Below, piece after piece: positions 24,856-32,403 of a DNA stretch of 33,912 nucleotides (position 1 is the first letter of the stretch; each line of letters opens with the position of its first letter). This stretch comes from a virus: IMG/VR virus record IMGVR_UViG_3300025327_000106, positions 1 through 33,912 of that record. One strand, given 5' to 3'. The notes beneath the pieces are model-generated. The model ran no database searches. It saw only the letters and a list, made by a program, of their open reading frames with translations, and was not told the DNA's origin. Both the position numbers and the translations under genes were made by a program.

Positions 24856-26625
24856 ATGACTATTATTCATGATGCATTGGGCGCCATTCTATATGGCTCG
24901 GACGGTCTTCCTATTGTTGATGTAGATGGTGATGGTATTGCTGCTGGACCATATGTTTCTCCAATTGCCAGACAATTGCGAAATGCAAATGAAATTCATT
25001 TTCTATTGATATTAGATTTTGATGGCACCAAAAAATATTATTCTGATGCCAACATATCTTTTGGCGATCATCAATTTGAAGATAAAATCCTAAGTATTTC
25101 GGATATAAAATCTTCTTTTGATATCCGAAATTTCAAATATTCCTTTCCCTCAATTTCGATAACAATTAAAAATCCATTTACTTCTGAAGATCGCTTACAA
25201 GATCTAGATGCTTTAAAAGTGTTAGATGGAAGTGTTGGAGATATTTACATTTGGGCAACTGATATTTCTTGGGAATTGTTAATGGAGGAAGGGCCTAAGT
25301 TTTCTGGAATATTCCAAGAAAATATTTATGACAGTGAAACATTTACATTTAACTTAGTAGATAAATCGGAAAGTAAATTTTCAACATTAACGAATAAATA
25401 TATTGATTCAAATACCTTTCCTTACCATCCATCCGAATATTCTGGAAATGTCCAGCCACTTATCTTTGGTGCTTGGGGAAAAGGGGTTCCTCTTGATTGT
25501 ATAGTGGATGAAGCTATCTATGGATTTTCAACTATTAATAGATACTTAATATCAATAAATTCATTATATTCTTCTGTGTCTTGTTTCATCACAGGACAAG
25601 AGCATATATTTTCGTCATCTGGAGTTACTTATTCTGGTATAGTAAATGTCGGTGGAACTACAATAACCACAGCTATAGACAATGAAGGAACCGTTTACTC
25701 GTATATTAATTTTAATGATAGGCAAACTGCTTCTGAACCGTTAAATTGCTCTATTAAAGGTGTTAAGGATATAGCCAACAACTTAATTGAGCATCCTGCA
25801 AATATATTTGAATTCGTTTGTAATAATTATTCTAACCTTACACCATCTGAAGTAGATAAAGTTAGTGTTAATTCTTTTAAAGCAATCATGCCTTTTGCAA
25901 AATGTGCTTCCATTGTAAACGATAATATTGAAGCCCCCAATTTTATTGACAGAATTTTTAGCCCATTTCTATGTGCCAGAATTACAGTTGGTAACAAAAT
26001 TGGAATTATGATTCCTGATTTAAATGATTCTCCAATAGCAAGATTTTCAAAAGACTTCAATAATGTAGGGGAAAGAATTTCAATTACCAAAACTGATTAC
26101 AATCTGATTTGTAATGATTTGACTGTTTTTTACAATTTAAATCCTGCAACTGGAAAATATCAAAGTGTTGTCAAAAGAAATAAATCCAACAGTGAAAAAT
26201 GTGAGTCTTCTTATTATAACCACAAAGAAAAGCTGTTTCAAAAAACACTAAAGTTTTCTGATATAAATGATTCTGGAATTGCAGAAGCATTAGCTGAAAG
26301 GTATTTAGATTTTTATGCTCATAGACACCATATCATGTCTATAGATATGAAATATGGTGATGCTTATGACCTGAAAGAAGGGGATTTGGTTCTATGGACA
26401 ATTCCTGAAGGTGGTAGAACCATTCCTGGTGGGTGGGTTGACGAGAAATTCATTCTGTTAGAAAAAGCATATAAAAAAGAATATATTTCTACAGTTTGGT
26501 GGAAAGTGTCAACTGTTGCAAGTAACAAACAAATGGCTACATCTTCTGGTGGTGCTGGCTCTGGTGGGTCTTCTGCTGGTTATGGGTGGCTTGGGGATGG
26601 ATGGCTTGGAGAAGGGTGGTTATGA
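24856..26625 (+). CDS. Tail hub/tail-associated protein
   Basis: This 589-residue protein follows the distal-tail-like gene after three bases, the usual place for the hub. It begins with DALGAILYGSDGLPIVDVDG, an N-terminal extension resembling that of the tail-terminator-like protein at 10027. The central part is mixed alpha/beta with many aromatic residues, as in baseplate hub proteins. The C-terminus ends in a Gly/Ser linker and three copies of a G-W-L-G type unit (YGWLGDGWLGEGWL). The first gene of cassette B starts inside its last codons. Assignment rests on order and general character. Confidence 0.6.
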   Translation: MTIIHDALGAILYGSDGLPIVDVDGDGIAAGPYVSPIARQLRNANEIHFLLILDFDGTKKYYSDANISFGDHQFEDKILSISDIKSSFDIRNFKYSFPSISITIKNPFTSEDRLQDLDALKVLDGSVGDIYIWATDISWELLMEEGPKFSGIFQENIYDSETFTFNLVDKSESKFSTLTNKYIDSNTFPYHPSEYSGNVQPLIFGAWGKGVPLDCIVDEAIYGFSTINRYLISINSLYSSVSCFITGQEHIFSSSGVTYSGIVNVGGTTITTAIDNEGTVYSYINFNDRQTASEPLNCSIKGVKDIANNLIEHPANIFEFVCNNYSNLTPSEVDKVSVNSFKAIMPFAKCASIVNDNIEAPNFIDRIFSPFLCARITVGNKIGIMIPDLNDSPIARFSKDFNNVGERISITKTDYNLICNDLTVFYNLNPATGKYQSVVKRNKSNSEKCESSYYNHKEKLFQKTLKFSDINDSGIAEALAERYLDFYAHRHHIMSIDMKYGDAYDLKEGDLVLWTIPEGGRTIPGGWVDEKFILLEKAYKKEYISTVWWKVSTVASNKQMATSSGGAGSGGSSAGYGWLGDGWLGEGWL

Positions 26626-27647
26626 TGAAAAAATTATGGTTAATTTTATATAGTTTACTTTTCATTTTCAATACTCCGGTTGTCGATGCATCTACTGGTA
26701 TGCATTGGTTTATTGGTCTTACTGGAGGAACAGATACTTCATTAGATAGATATGATAATAGTGGAACTGATGCTTATGTTGACGGCAATATTGCTGTGGG
26801 TTCTGATGGAAGTGGAAACTTTTATGCCTATACGTATGATGAAGATCTTGTACAAGCTGAAGAACCTCCTACCTATATAGTTCCAGATGATAATTCCACA
26901 GGAACAGGTTGTTGGGTATTGTTAACAACATCTTCAGTAACCGTGGGGACATGCACTGATGGATCGTGTACAGCAGCAGGTTTGTTTGCCGATATTATTG
27001 GATTGGGAAGTCTAGATTTTTCTGATATTGCTACAATACATGGCCCCTTGATTTTTTTGGATACTGATGGAGATCCTACAGTTGTCGGCCAATTACGATA
27101 TGACAATACTATCACTGGAATTGATGATGGTGAATATAGTTGGTATGATGATGACGAAATAAGGGTGTTTGTAACATACCCTGTAGGGTTGCTTCCTACT
27201 GTAGATGGAAGTTTTTTACTTTATGACTCTGCTGAAGATCAGTGGGAACCTACAAGTCCTTTGTTATTGACTACACCAATCTATACAACACATGAAATAA
27301 ATGGTAAATTGGATGTAACTGATTTTACTGCTGCCACAGGAGATATTTCTGCTCAATCACATTATGGTGGAGTAGTTACAAATAATGATGCAGATGCTAT
27401 TGAATTTGACTTAGATGCTGCTGTGGTAGGAATGTCTTTGATTGTAATTGATGATGCTGGTGGAGTAATAACTATAGATCCAAATGGAACAGATACTATT
27501 GTTTATGATGGAACAACTGCTGCTGCAGGTGAAGCAATATTATCTTCTGGAGCAAAGGGAGATTTTGTGTCATTAGTTTGTTTAACCGCTAATCAGTGGA
27601 TTGTTATTGGTCATGATTCTAATGGTTGGGCTGAGACAACACCATGA
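26622..27647 (+). CDS. Cassette B gene 1: signal-bearing protein with shared C-terminal domain
   Basis: The start at ATG 26622 is preferred to the upstream GTG at 26586 because it gives a good Sec signal (MMKKLWLILYSLLFIFNTPVVDA) and overlaps the hub stop codon. GAGAAGGG lies nine bases upstream. The mature protein of about 318 residues is beta-type and Asp/Thr/Gly-rich, with HWFIGLTGGTDTSLDRYDNSG near the start. Residues from HYGGVVTNNDADA to the end match the C-terminal domain of the 294-residue protein of cassette A (YGG, central DPNGTD/DGT, GDF, final GWA). It ends in an overlap with the next gene. Confidence 0.65.
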   Translation: MMKKLWLILYSLLFIFNTPVVDASTGMHWFIGLTGGTDTSLDRYDNSGTDAYVDGNIAVGSDGSGNFYAYTYDEDLVQAEEPPTYIVPDDNSTGTGCWVLLTTSSVTVGTCTDGSCTAAGLFADIIGLGSLDFSDIATIHGPLIFLDTDGDPTVVGQLRYDNTITGIDDGEYSWYDDDEIRVFVTYPVGLLPTVDGSFLLYDSAEDQWEPTSPLLLTTPIYTTHEINGKLDVTDFTAATGDISAQSHYGGVVTNNDADAIEFDLDAAVVGMSLIVIDDAGGVITIDPNGTDTIVYDGTTAAAGEAILSSGAKGDFVSLVCLTANQWIVIGHDSNGWAETTP

Positions 27648-28381
27648 TAAAAAAATATTTTATTATTCTATTTTTAATCTTATTACTTCCATCAATTTGC
27701 CTTTCTTGGGGAACGGCAGTAGTTGGTAGTGGATCTCAATCCATAGCTCCTAGTTTTTGCGACTGTGGTGCTACTGATGTTTTATGGTGTTGGGAAGTAA
27801 CAAATACAAATACAACAATTACTGCTAGCGGTGGGTGTGCTGATGCTGGATGGGACACTACAGGAACGGCAGCAAGTGCAATTAACATTGTTGATGCTCC
27901 TACTGGAAAAACTGGAAGTGCAGTACATTGGAGCAGTGCACAAGATTATTATTCCTTTTCTTTGCCTACAGGAACCATAGACTCAGAAGGAACTGTTGTT
28001 TTTGACATTTATTTAATTTCATTTGCTTCCAGCACCCTGTTTTTTTGGGCTTTTGGGAATTCAAATGTGGACGAATTAGCAATTAGCTTAACTGGAACGG
28101 ATGAGATTTATTTTGCCCATTATGGAAATTCAAATTCTGTATTGACAACGACTACTGCTGCCAATTTAGTATTGGATACATGGTATACTATAACAGTTAA
28201 ATGGAGACAAGGGGTCACTGATCCTTCACTTTCTATTAATGCTAACAGCACAACTATAACATCAAATACCGATCTGACTAATTGGGAGGCAGACTCTACA
28301 GGTATGCGGATAGGTAACTCTGCTTCTGGTATTTCTGAAGGATATATTAAAAATATAAGGATATACAGCTCATGGCAATAA
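27644..28381 (+). CDS. Cassette B gene 2: secreted lectin-like (LamG/concanavalin-type) protein
   Basis: This 245-residue protein starts in an ATGA overlap with the preceding gene and has a strong Sec signal (MIKKYFIILFLILLLPSICLS). Residues about 60-240 look like one concanavalin A-like jelly roll: GSAVHWSSAQDYYSFSLP, a central TWYTITVKWRQG strand, and the closing GYIKNIRIYSSW typical of LamG or pentraxin-type domains. These often bind sugars. A Cys-rich stretch near the N-terminus (CDCGATDVLWCWEV) may form disulfides after export. It occupies the same place as the CBM-like gene in cassette A. Confidence 0.65.
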   Translation: MIKKYFIILFLILLLPSICLSWGTAVVGSGSQSIAPSFCDCGATDVLWCWEVTNTNTTITASGGCADAGWDTTGTAASAINIVDAPTGKTGSAVHWSSAQDYYSFSLPTGTIDSEGTVVFDIYLISFASSTLFFWAFGNSNVDELAISLTGTDEIYFAHYGNSNSVLTTTTAANLVLDTWYTITVKWRQGVTDPSLSINANSTTITSNTDLTNWEADSTGMRIGNSASGISEGYIKNIRIYSSWQ

Positions 28382-31300
28382 AAATGTTAAAGATAGTCGG
28401 TTTACTTTTATTGTTCCCTTTAACATCTTATTCAGCAACAGAATATTACAGTCAAACAGCTACAGGGGGAGGAACTTCCTGCACTGCTGCACTCGGTATC
28501 GCTTCTTTCAACGATGGTGTTACTTCTGGAAATACTGCTGTTATATGTAATGATGGGGGATCGATTATTACAACTAGGTTGACATTGGACACAAATCATT
28601 CAAATATTACATTGCAAAATGAATCTGGAGCAGCTATAACACTAAGAGGGATAGATCTCGATAATTCAGATAATGTAACTATTCGTAAGAATCCCAGTGG
28701 TGGGTCATTAACTGTAAATGTTTCCAGTGGTTTTATTTTGAACAGTCAAAATGCTGACAATTTAACAATTGACGGTGTATCATTGATTGCATCTGGGAAT
28801 GGCTCATTAGTTCAATATAGACCTGTGACGTTTATTGCAAATGATGATTTAACAATTATTAATTCATATTTTAATTATGACACTGATCCAAATGGGACTT
28901 GCACTGCTTCTGGGGTTCCGCTATCTTGTTGCACTGGAGTTGATGTTGGCACATGTGGAAATTACAAACATGATATTATACAATTATCTGATTGTAATAG
29001 AGTTAACTTTGGGTATAATGTAGTGGCAAATGTAACCCATGCTGCTTTTGATACATCCATAACACCAAATAATTATGTTTGGGTACATCATAATTTATGG
29101 ACCAACCGATGGCGTCATGCAGTGGGTATAGATGGTAACGGGGACGAGAATATATTAATTGAGCATAATTTTTTTGATCAGGTGGGTAGGGATACATTAT
29201 TAAATCCTGCTGTTGTTGAAAGAAACAGAGCTGTTGCTTGTATAGAAATTGGTGGACCTCAAAAGGTAATTGCTCGTTTTAATACCTATGACAGACCATC
29301 TACAGCAATTAATATTTTTGATCTAACAAATTGGGTGAGTGTTGATCGGTTTATATACCACGAAACAATCTATAACCCAAAAACATATGGTACAACTGCC
29401 ACATCAAATGCAGGTGCTGCATTCTCTGGAAATTCAACTGATTTGTTAAATCATTTCTATTATAAAAATAATATTATATATGGTTCAGAATCAGTGTGGG
29501 ACATAACCCATCCTAATAGTACAGGGGCAAGCATTACAAATATGCTTTTTGATTCTAATTTGATTTGTGGTTTTGATTTTACAGCCAGTATTCGTATTGC
29601 TAATTCCACTTACTCTGGAATAAGTAATTTTAATGCCTCAGAATGGGGGGACAGAAATATTATCGGCAATCCTGCATTTATCAACGCTTCCACAGGTAAT
29701 TTCAATATTAACAATTCATCTGTTTGTAAAGATGGAGGGACCTTCTTGGCTTTTATTTCTGCTAAAAGTGGTAACCTTTTGACTCTTGTAGGTAACCATC
29801 AAGCATATCAATTTACAACCGATTGGGGGATTTCTGGTAAGTCGGACGATACAATCTATGAAAGTGATAATGGTACATCAACTACTGTTACAGCCATTAA
29901 TGCCCACAATCAAATAACAGTATTAAGTTCAAATGGATTTGATGTTGGGGATGGGATCACGGTTGTTAATTTTAAAGGCATCAAACCAGATATAGGGGCT
30001 TTTGAAGCACCGTCCACAATCAACGCAGCACCATCAGCAGTGATTGATACCCCTGTTGGTGCAATTACAACAACCGAAGAAGGAAATTTAATCAATTTTA
30101 CAGCGTCCGATTCTGATAGTGATGGGACTGTTGTTTCCCGATTATGGAATTTTGGAGATCCAAACATCCCCACTCAAACTGTACAAGATCCAGGGAATGT
30201 TCAGTTCAATACTGCTGGAGATTACACAATATCCTATTTTGTAACTGATAATGACAATGCCACATCTAATGTTGTCACTAAACAAATTAGAGTTGTAACA
30301 GCGGGTGGGGGAGAAGATTGTTCTCAAGGGTCAAATTCCACTGTTGATTTGTGTGCTGATGATGCCGTGGGATCTGCAATAGCAAATGATACATACTATC
30401 GATTTACCTTTGTAGCTCAAGAAAATTCTGATATTTGGGGAATTGTAATGAAATTTAAAACCTATTCAAATACAAGTGATAGGTTTATAGATATCAGAAT
30501 TGGGGAAACAAGTGATTTATCTGTGACATATTTAGCCAAGGCAACTGTAAATCTTACTGGGACATCATTTATTGAATATCAAATCCCATGGGTAGATTCC
30601 GCCGATGCTCCAGTATGTTTAAGTTTAGTATCAGGCAACACCTATCACATTATTTTTACAAAAGGTACAGGTATGGACACCTATACCATGTACTGGAAAG
30701 GGACTGGAACAGGAACTTGTACAGAGGAAGTTTCTTACACTGGAACATCATGGGCATCAACACCAACTGGTAATAGTAGAGATTTCTATTACAAGTTAAT
30801 TAAATCTGCTGGTTCTCCTGCTCAAGCGAGCATAACAGGAATTTTTCCTTTTATATCAAATGGTACATACGGTTTAGGAGAAACAATCACAGTGGCAATA
30901 ATAATGGACGTAGCGGAACCTTGGACTTCTGGTGGGTATTTGAGAACTGACGCTGTTGGAGGACCTTTTGACCTCTTGCACATACAACCAGCAAGCGGAA
31001 TAAGTTCAAATGTACATTATTATTCTGCTGCAATAACTGCTGGATTGTCTGCAACAGATTTGAATATATCTACCTTTGACCCTGGAACTTTTGATGTTTC
31101 ATCAACACTGCCAACATCAGAAAATCTTGCAGATAACGGTGATATAAATATCAGCACGTCAATGTCTATAACTTTAGACAGTATGGTTGCATGTGATAGT
31201 AATGGTGATGCCATCACCAAAGATACTCTATATTTCCAAAAACAAAATCCAAGATTAAAATTGTGTTTCTCAGAAGCAGCTATTTTTGCGGATGGATCAT

Positions 31301-31683
31301 TAAATGATTTTGCAATTTCCGTGCCTCCTGATAGTGGAGGACCATTGATTTATTCCTATCAAGAACAGCCTACTGGTTATGGATCTGAATATGAATGTTG
31401 GGTCTTTACTGCAGAGGTATCCCCAACACAAATAGAAAGTACTAATCTATCCCTGTCCTCAGTGCAGGATTTCAATAGGGATTATAACGGAGATGGAAAC
31501 TTAACTAGGATTACCAATGTAAATAATGTTCAGGTAACAAGCTATTCATTGCCCCAATTATTAATTGATCCAACATACATACAAACTGTTTTCGGACCGG
31601 GTTGCTTGTGTATAGACTCAGCAGCACCAGGATCATTAACAGTTGATAATACTGGCTCTGGTTCAATGTCTGTCGGTAATTAA
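28372..31683 (+). CDS. Cassette B gene 3: large secreted beta-helix protein with PKD-like domain
   Basis: Translation may start at ATG 28372, overlapping the previous stop, or at ATG 28384, which gives a cleaner signal (MLKIVGLLLLFPLTSYSA). Residues about 20-545 form a right-handed beta-helix (repeats such as NLTIDGVSLIASGNG, NRVNFGYNVV, ENILIEHNFFDQV), closing with IGAFEAP (541-547), the same terminal signature as the cassette A beta-helix protein. A PKD-like domain follows (about 550-640, RLWNFGDP, YTISYFVTDNDN), then a beta-sandwich with CSQGSNSTVDLC and further Thr/Ser-rich domains to the end. It is the largest cassette protein. A depolymerase or receptor-binding role is inferred. Confidence 0.7.
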   Translation: MAIKMLKIVGLLLLFPLTSYSATEYYSQTATGGGTSCTAALGIASFNDGVTSGNTAVICNDGGSIITTRLTLDTNHSNITLQNESGAAITLRGIDLDNSDNVTIRKNPSGGSLTVNVSSGFILNSQNADNLTIDGVSLIASGNGSLVQYRPVTFIANDDLTIINSYFNYDTDPNGTCTASGVPLSCCTGVDVGTCGNYKHDIIQLSDCNRVNFGYNVVANVTHAAFDTSITPNNYVWVHHNLWTNRWRHAVGIDGNGDENILIEHNFFDQVGRDTLLNPAVVERNRAVACIEIGGPQKVIARFNTYDRPSTAINIFDLTNWVSVDRFIYHETIYNPKTYGTTATSNAGAAFSGNSTDLLNHFYYKNNIIYGSESVWDITHPNSTGASITNMLFDSNLICGFDFTASIRIANSTYSGISNFNASEWGDRNIIGNPAFINASTGNFNINNSSVCKDGGTFLAFISAKSGNLLTLVGNHQAYQFTTDWGISGKSDDTIYESDNGTSTTVTAINAHNQITVLSSNGFDVGDGITVVNFKGIKPDIGAFEAPSTINAAPSAVIDTPVGAITTTEEGNLINFTASDSDSDGTVVSRLWNFGDPNIPTQTVQDPGNVQFNTAGDYTISYFVTDNDNATSNVVTKQIRVVTAGGGEDCSQGSNSTVDLCADDAVGSAIANDTYYRFTFVAQENSDIWGIVMKFKTYSNTSDRFIDIRIGETSDLSVTYLAKATVNLTGTSFIEYQIPWVDSADAPVCLSLVSGNTYHIIFTKGTGMDTYTMYWKGTGTGTCTEEVSYTGTSWASTPTGNSRDFYYKLIKSAGSPAQASITGIFPFISNGTYGLGETITVAIIMDVAEPWTSGGYLRTDAVGGPFDLLHIQPASGISSNVHYYSAAITAGLSATDLNISTFDPGTFDVSSTLPTSENLADNGDINISTSMSITLDSMVACDSNGDAITKDTLYFQKQNPRLKLCFSEAAIFADGSLNDFAISVPPDSGGPLIYSYQEQPTGYGSEYECWVFTAEVSPTQIESTNLSLSSVQDFNRDYNGDGNLTRITNVNNVQVTSYSLPQLLIDPTYIQTVFGPGCLCIDSAAPGSLTVDNTGSGSMSVGN

Positions 31684-31707
31684 GCTCTAAAAAATATCCA
31701 AGTAAAA

Positions 31708-31751
31708 AATTAAAGAAGCTTCTTAATTATTTTTGGGAAGCTTCTTTAATT
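31708..31751 (+). terminator. Terminator-like hairpin ending the late operon
   Basis: The arms AATTAAAGAAGCTTC (31708-31722) and GAAGCTTCTTTAATT (31737-31751) pair perfectly over 15 bp around a 14-base loop. It lies 24 bases after the stop of the last cassette B gene. T-rich bases lie within the 3' arm rather than after it, so termination strength is uncertain, but it could act in either direction. Confidence 0.6.
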
Positions 31752-31872
31752 ATATCAAGTACATATTTAAAAATCAAAGATAATCCTCGATAATAATTGA
31801 AAGCCCTATCAATTTACCTCCTATTTTCTTTATAATTCCCCCTAATCCTCCAAAACAGCCTAAAATTAGGTA

Positions 31873-31900
31873 TTGACTATTTTTGAAATAGTTATATTAT
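31873..31900 (+). promoter_or_regulatory. Sigma70-type promoter
   Basis: TTGACT (31873-31878) and TATTAT (31895-31900) are separated by 16 bases; each differs from the consensus at one position. The start of transcription would be near 31907. It is the best promoter seen by eye in the window and lies at the boundary between the late operon and the ATPase module. Confidence 0.6.
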
Positions 31901-31927
31901 ACGTTCATAATTCAATAGGAAATAACA

Positions 31928-32029
31928 ATGAAATCCACGAATAAAATTGATTTCAGAACATCTAAAGCCTGTAGGTCTCAATCTTGGGATTTGCTGGCTT
32001 TTTTATTTCCTGGCGATAACTATCTATAA
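31928..32029 (+). CDS. Possible 33-residue leader peptide or small protein
   Basis: ATG 31928 has AATAGGAAATAAC before it and opens 33 codons (MKSTNKIDFRTSKACRSQSW and onward) to TAA at 32027. It begins about 20 bases after the predicted transcription start. The reading frame runs through the T-tailed hairpin at 31964-32004, so it may be a leader peptide affecting attenuation, or not translated at all. Confidence 0.3.
   Translation: MKSTNKIDFRTSKACRSQSWDLLAFLFPGDNYL
31964..32004 (+). terminator. Candidate attenuator/terminator hairpin
   Basis: AAAGCC (31964-31969) pairs with GGCTTT (31996-32001), which runs into TTTTTT. Within the loop TCTCA and TGGGA can pair (with one G-T). A transcript from the promoter at 31873 would be about 100 nt if it ended here, the size of a small RNA. 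Confidence 0.4.
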
Positions 32030-32065
32030 AGATAGTGTTCTTTGAAAAATAATTAGTTTATTTTT

Positions 32066-32167
32066 AGTCTTGCTACAGTCCTCCATAAGGGGGAGAGCCA
32101 AAGGCCATCTGCTGTAAGCATCCATCTGGACCCTGAACAATTCTGCAAACCTTAGCCGGGCAAGATT
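32066..32167 (+). ncRNA. Candidate structured RNA, class unknown
   Basis: The outer arms AGTCTTGC (32066-32073) and GCAAGATT (32160-32167) can form an 8-bp closing stem with one G-T pair. Inside, TACAG (32074-32078) pairs with CTGTA (32112-32116), enclosing a hairpin TCCTCC-ATAA-GGGGGA (32079-32094, one G-T) and a short GCC-AAA-GGC. The segment is richer in G+C than its surroundings and has no open reading frame of note. I could not match it to a known riboswitch or other RNA class. Confidence 0.4.
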
Positions 32168-32214
32168 GAAAATAGCCAGATTCAGTTCAAATTTGATTTT
32201 TTATTTTCCCATCA

Positions 32215-32249
32215 AGACCAATTCTATTTTGATGGGAAATGTAAGGAAT
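32215..32249. repeat. Perfect 11-bp inverted repeat
   Basis: TTTCCCATCAA (32215-32225) and TTGATGGGAAA (32239-32249) are exact inverted copies around a 13-base loop, about 40 bases before the next ORF. No T tract follows on either strand, so it is less likely a terminator and could be an operator or an RNA hairpin in the leader. Confidence 0.6.
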
Positions 32250-32286
32250 CAAATAACCATAATATATCACTGAAAGGAACAACATT

Positions 32287-32403
32287 ATGAAACATGAAAT
32301 TATTAGGGAAGGTAAGTGGTGTTACAAACTTCCAAAATTTAAGCAAACGAGAATTGTAATTGTACAAGTTAAAAAACGATTGGAGGTTAAAAATGATAAA
32401 TGA
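32287..32403 (+). CDS. Small 38-residue protein upstream of the ATPase
   Basis: ATG 32287 follows GAAAGGAACAACATT and opens 38 codons to TGA 32401, overlapping the ATPase start by 11 bases. The product (MKHEIIREGKWCYKLPKFK and a basic Val/Ile-rich end) has charge +8 or so and no recognised family. Its stop sits just past the ATPase ATG, so its translation may feed the ATPase gene. Confidence 0.45.
   Translation: MKHEIIREGKWCYKLPKFKQTRIVIVQVKKRLEVKNDK

Larger units (their letters stand above)
31684..32286. other. Control region between late genes and the ATPase module
   Basis: This is the only stretch over 300 bases without a clear protein gene. It holds, in order, a terminator-like hairpin, an AT-rich spacer, a sigma70-type promoter, a 33-codon ORF overlapping a T-tailed hairpin, a candidate structured RNA and a further perfect 11-bp hairpin. 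Each is listed separately. Confidence 0.7.

Noticed and set aside
26586-26621. GTG start for the first gene of cassette B
   Set aside because: The extra residues are a frame-shifted copy of the hub's Trp-rich tail, and the ATG at 26622 gives a clean signal peptide.
32066-32167. Known riboswitch or tRNA in the intergenic region
   Set aside because: I compared by memory with cyclic-di-GMP, cobalamin, glycine, THF, purine and tRNA patterns and found no convincing match.
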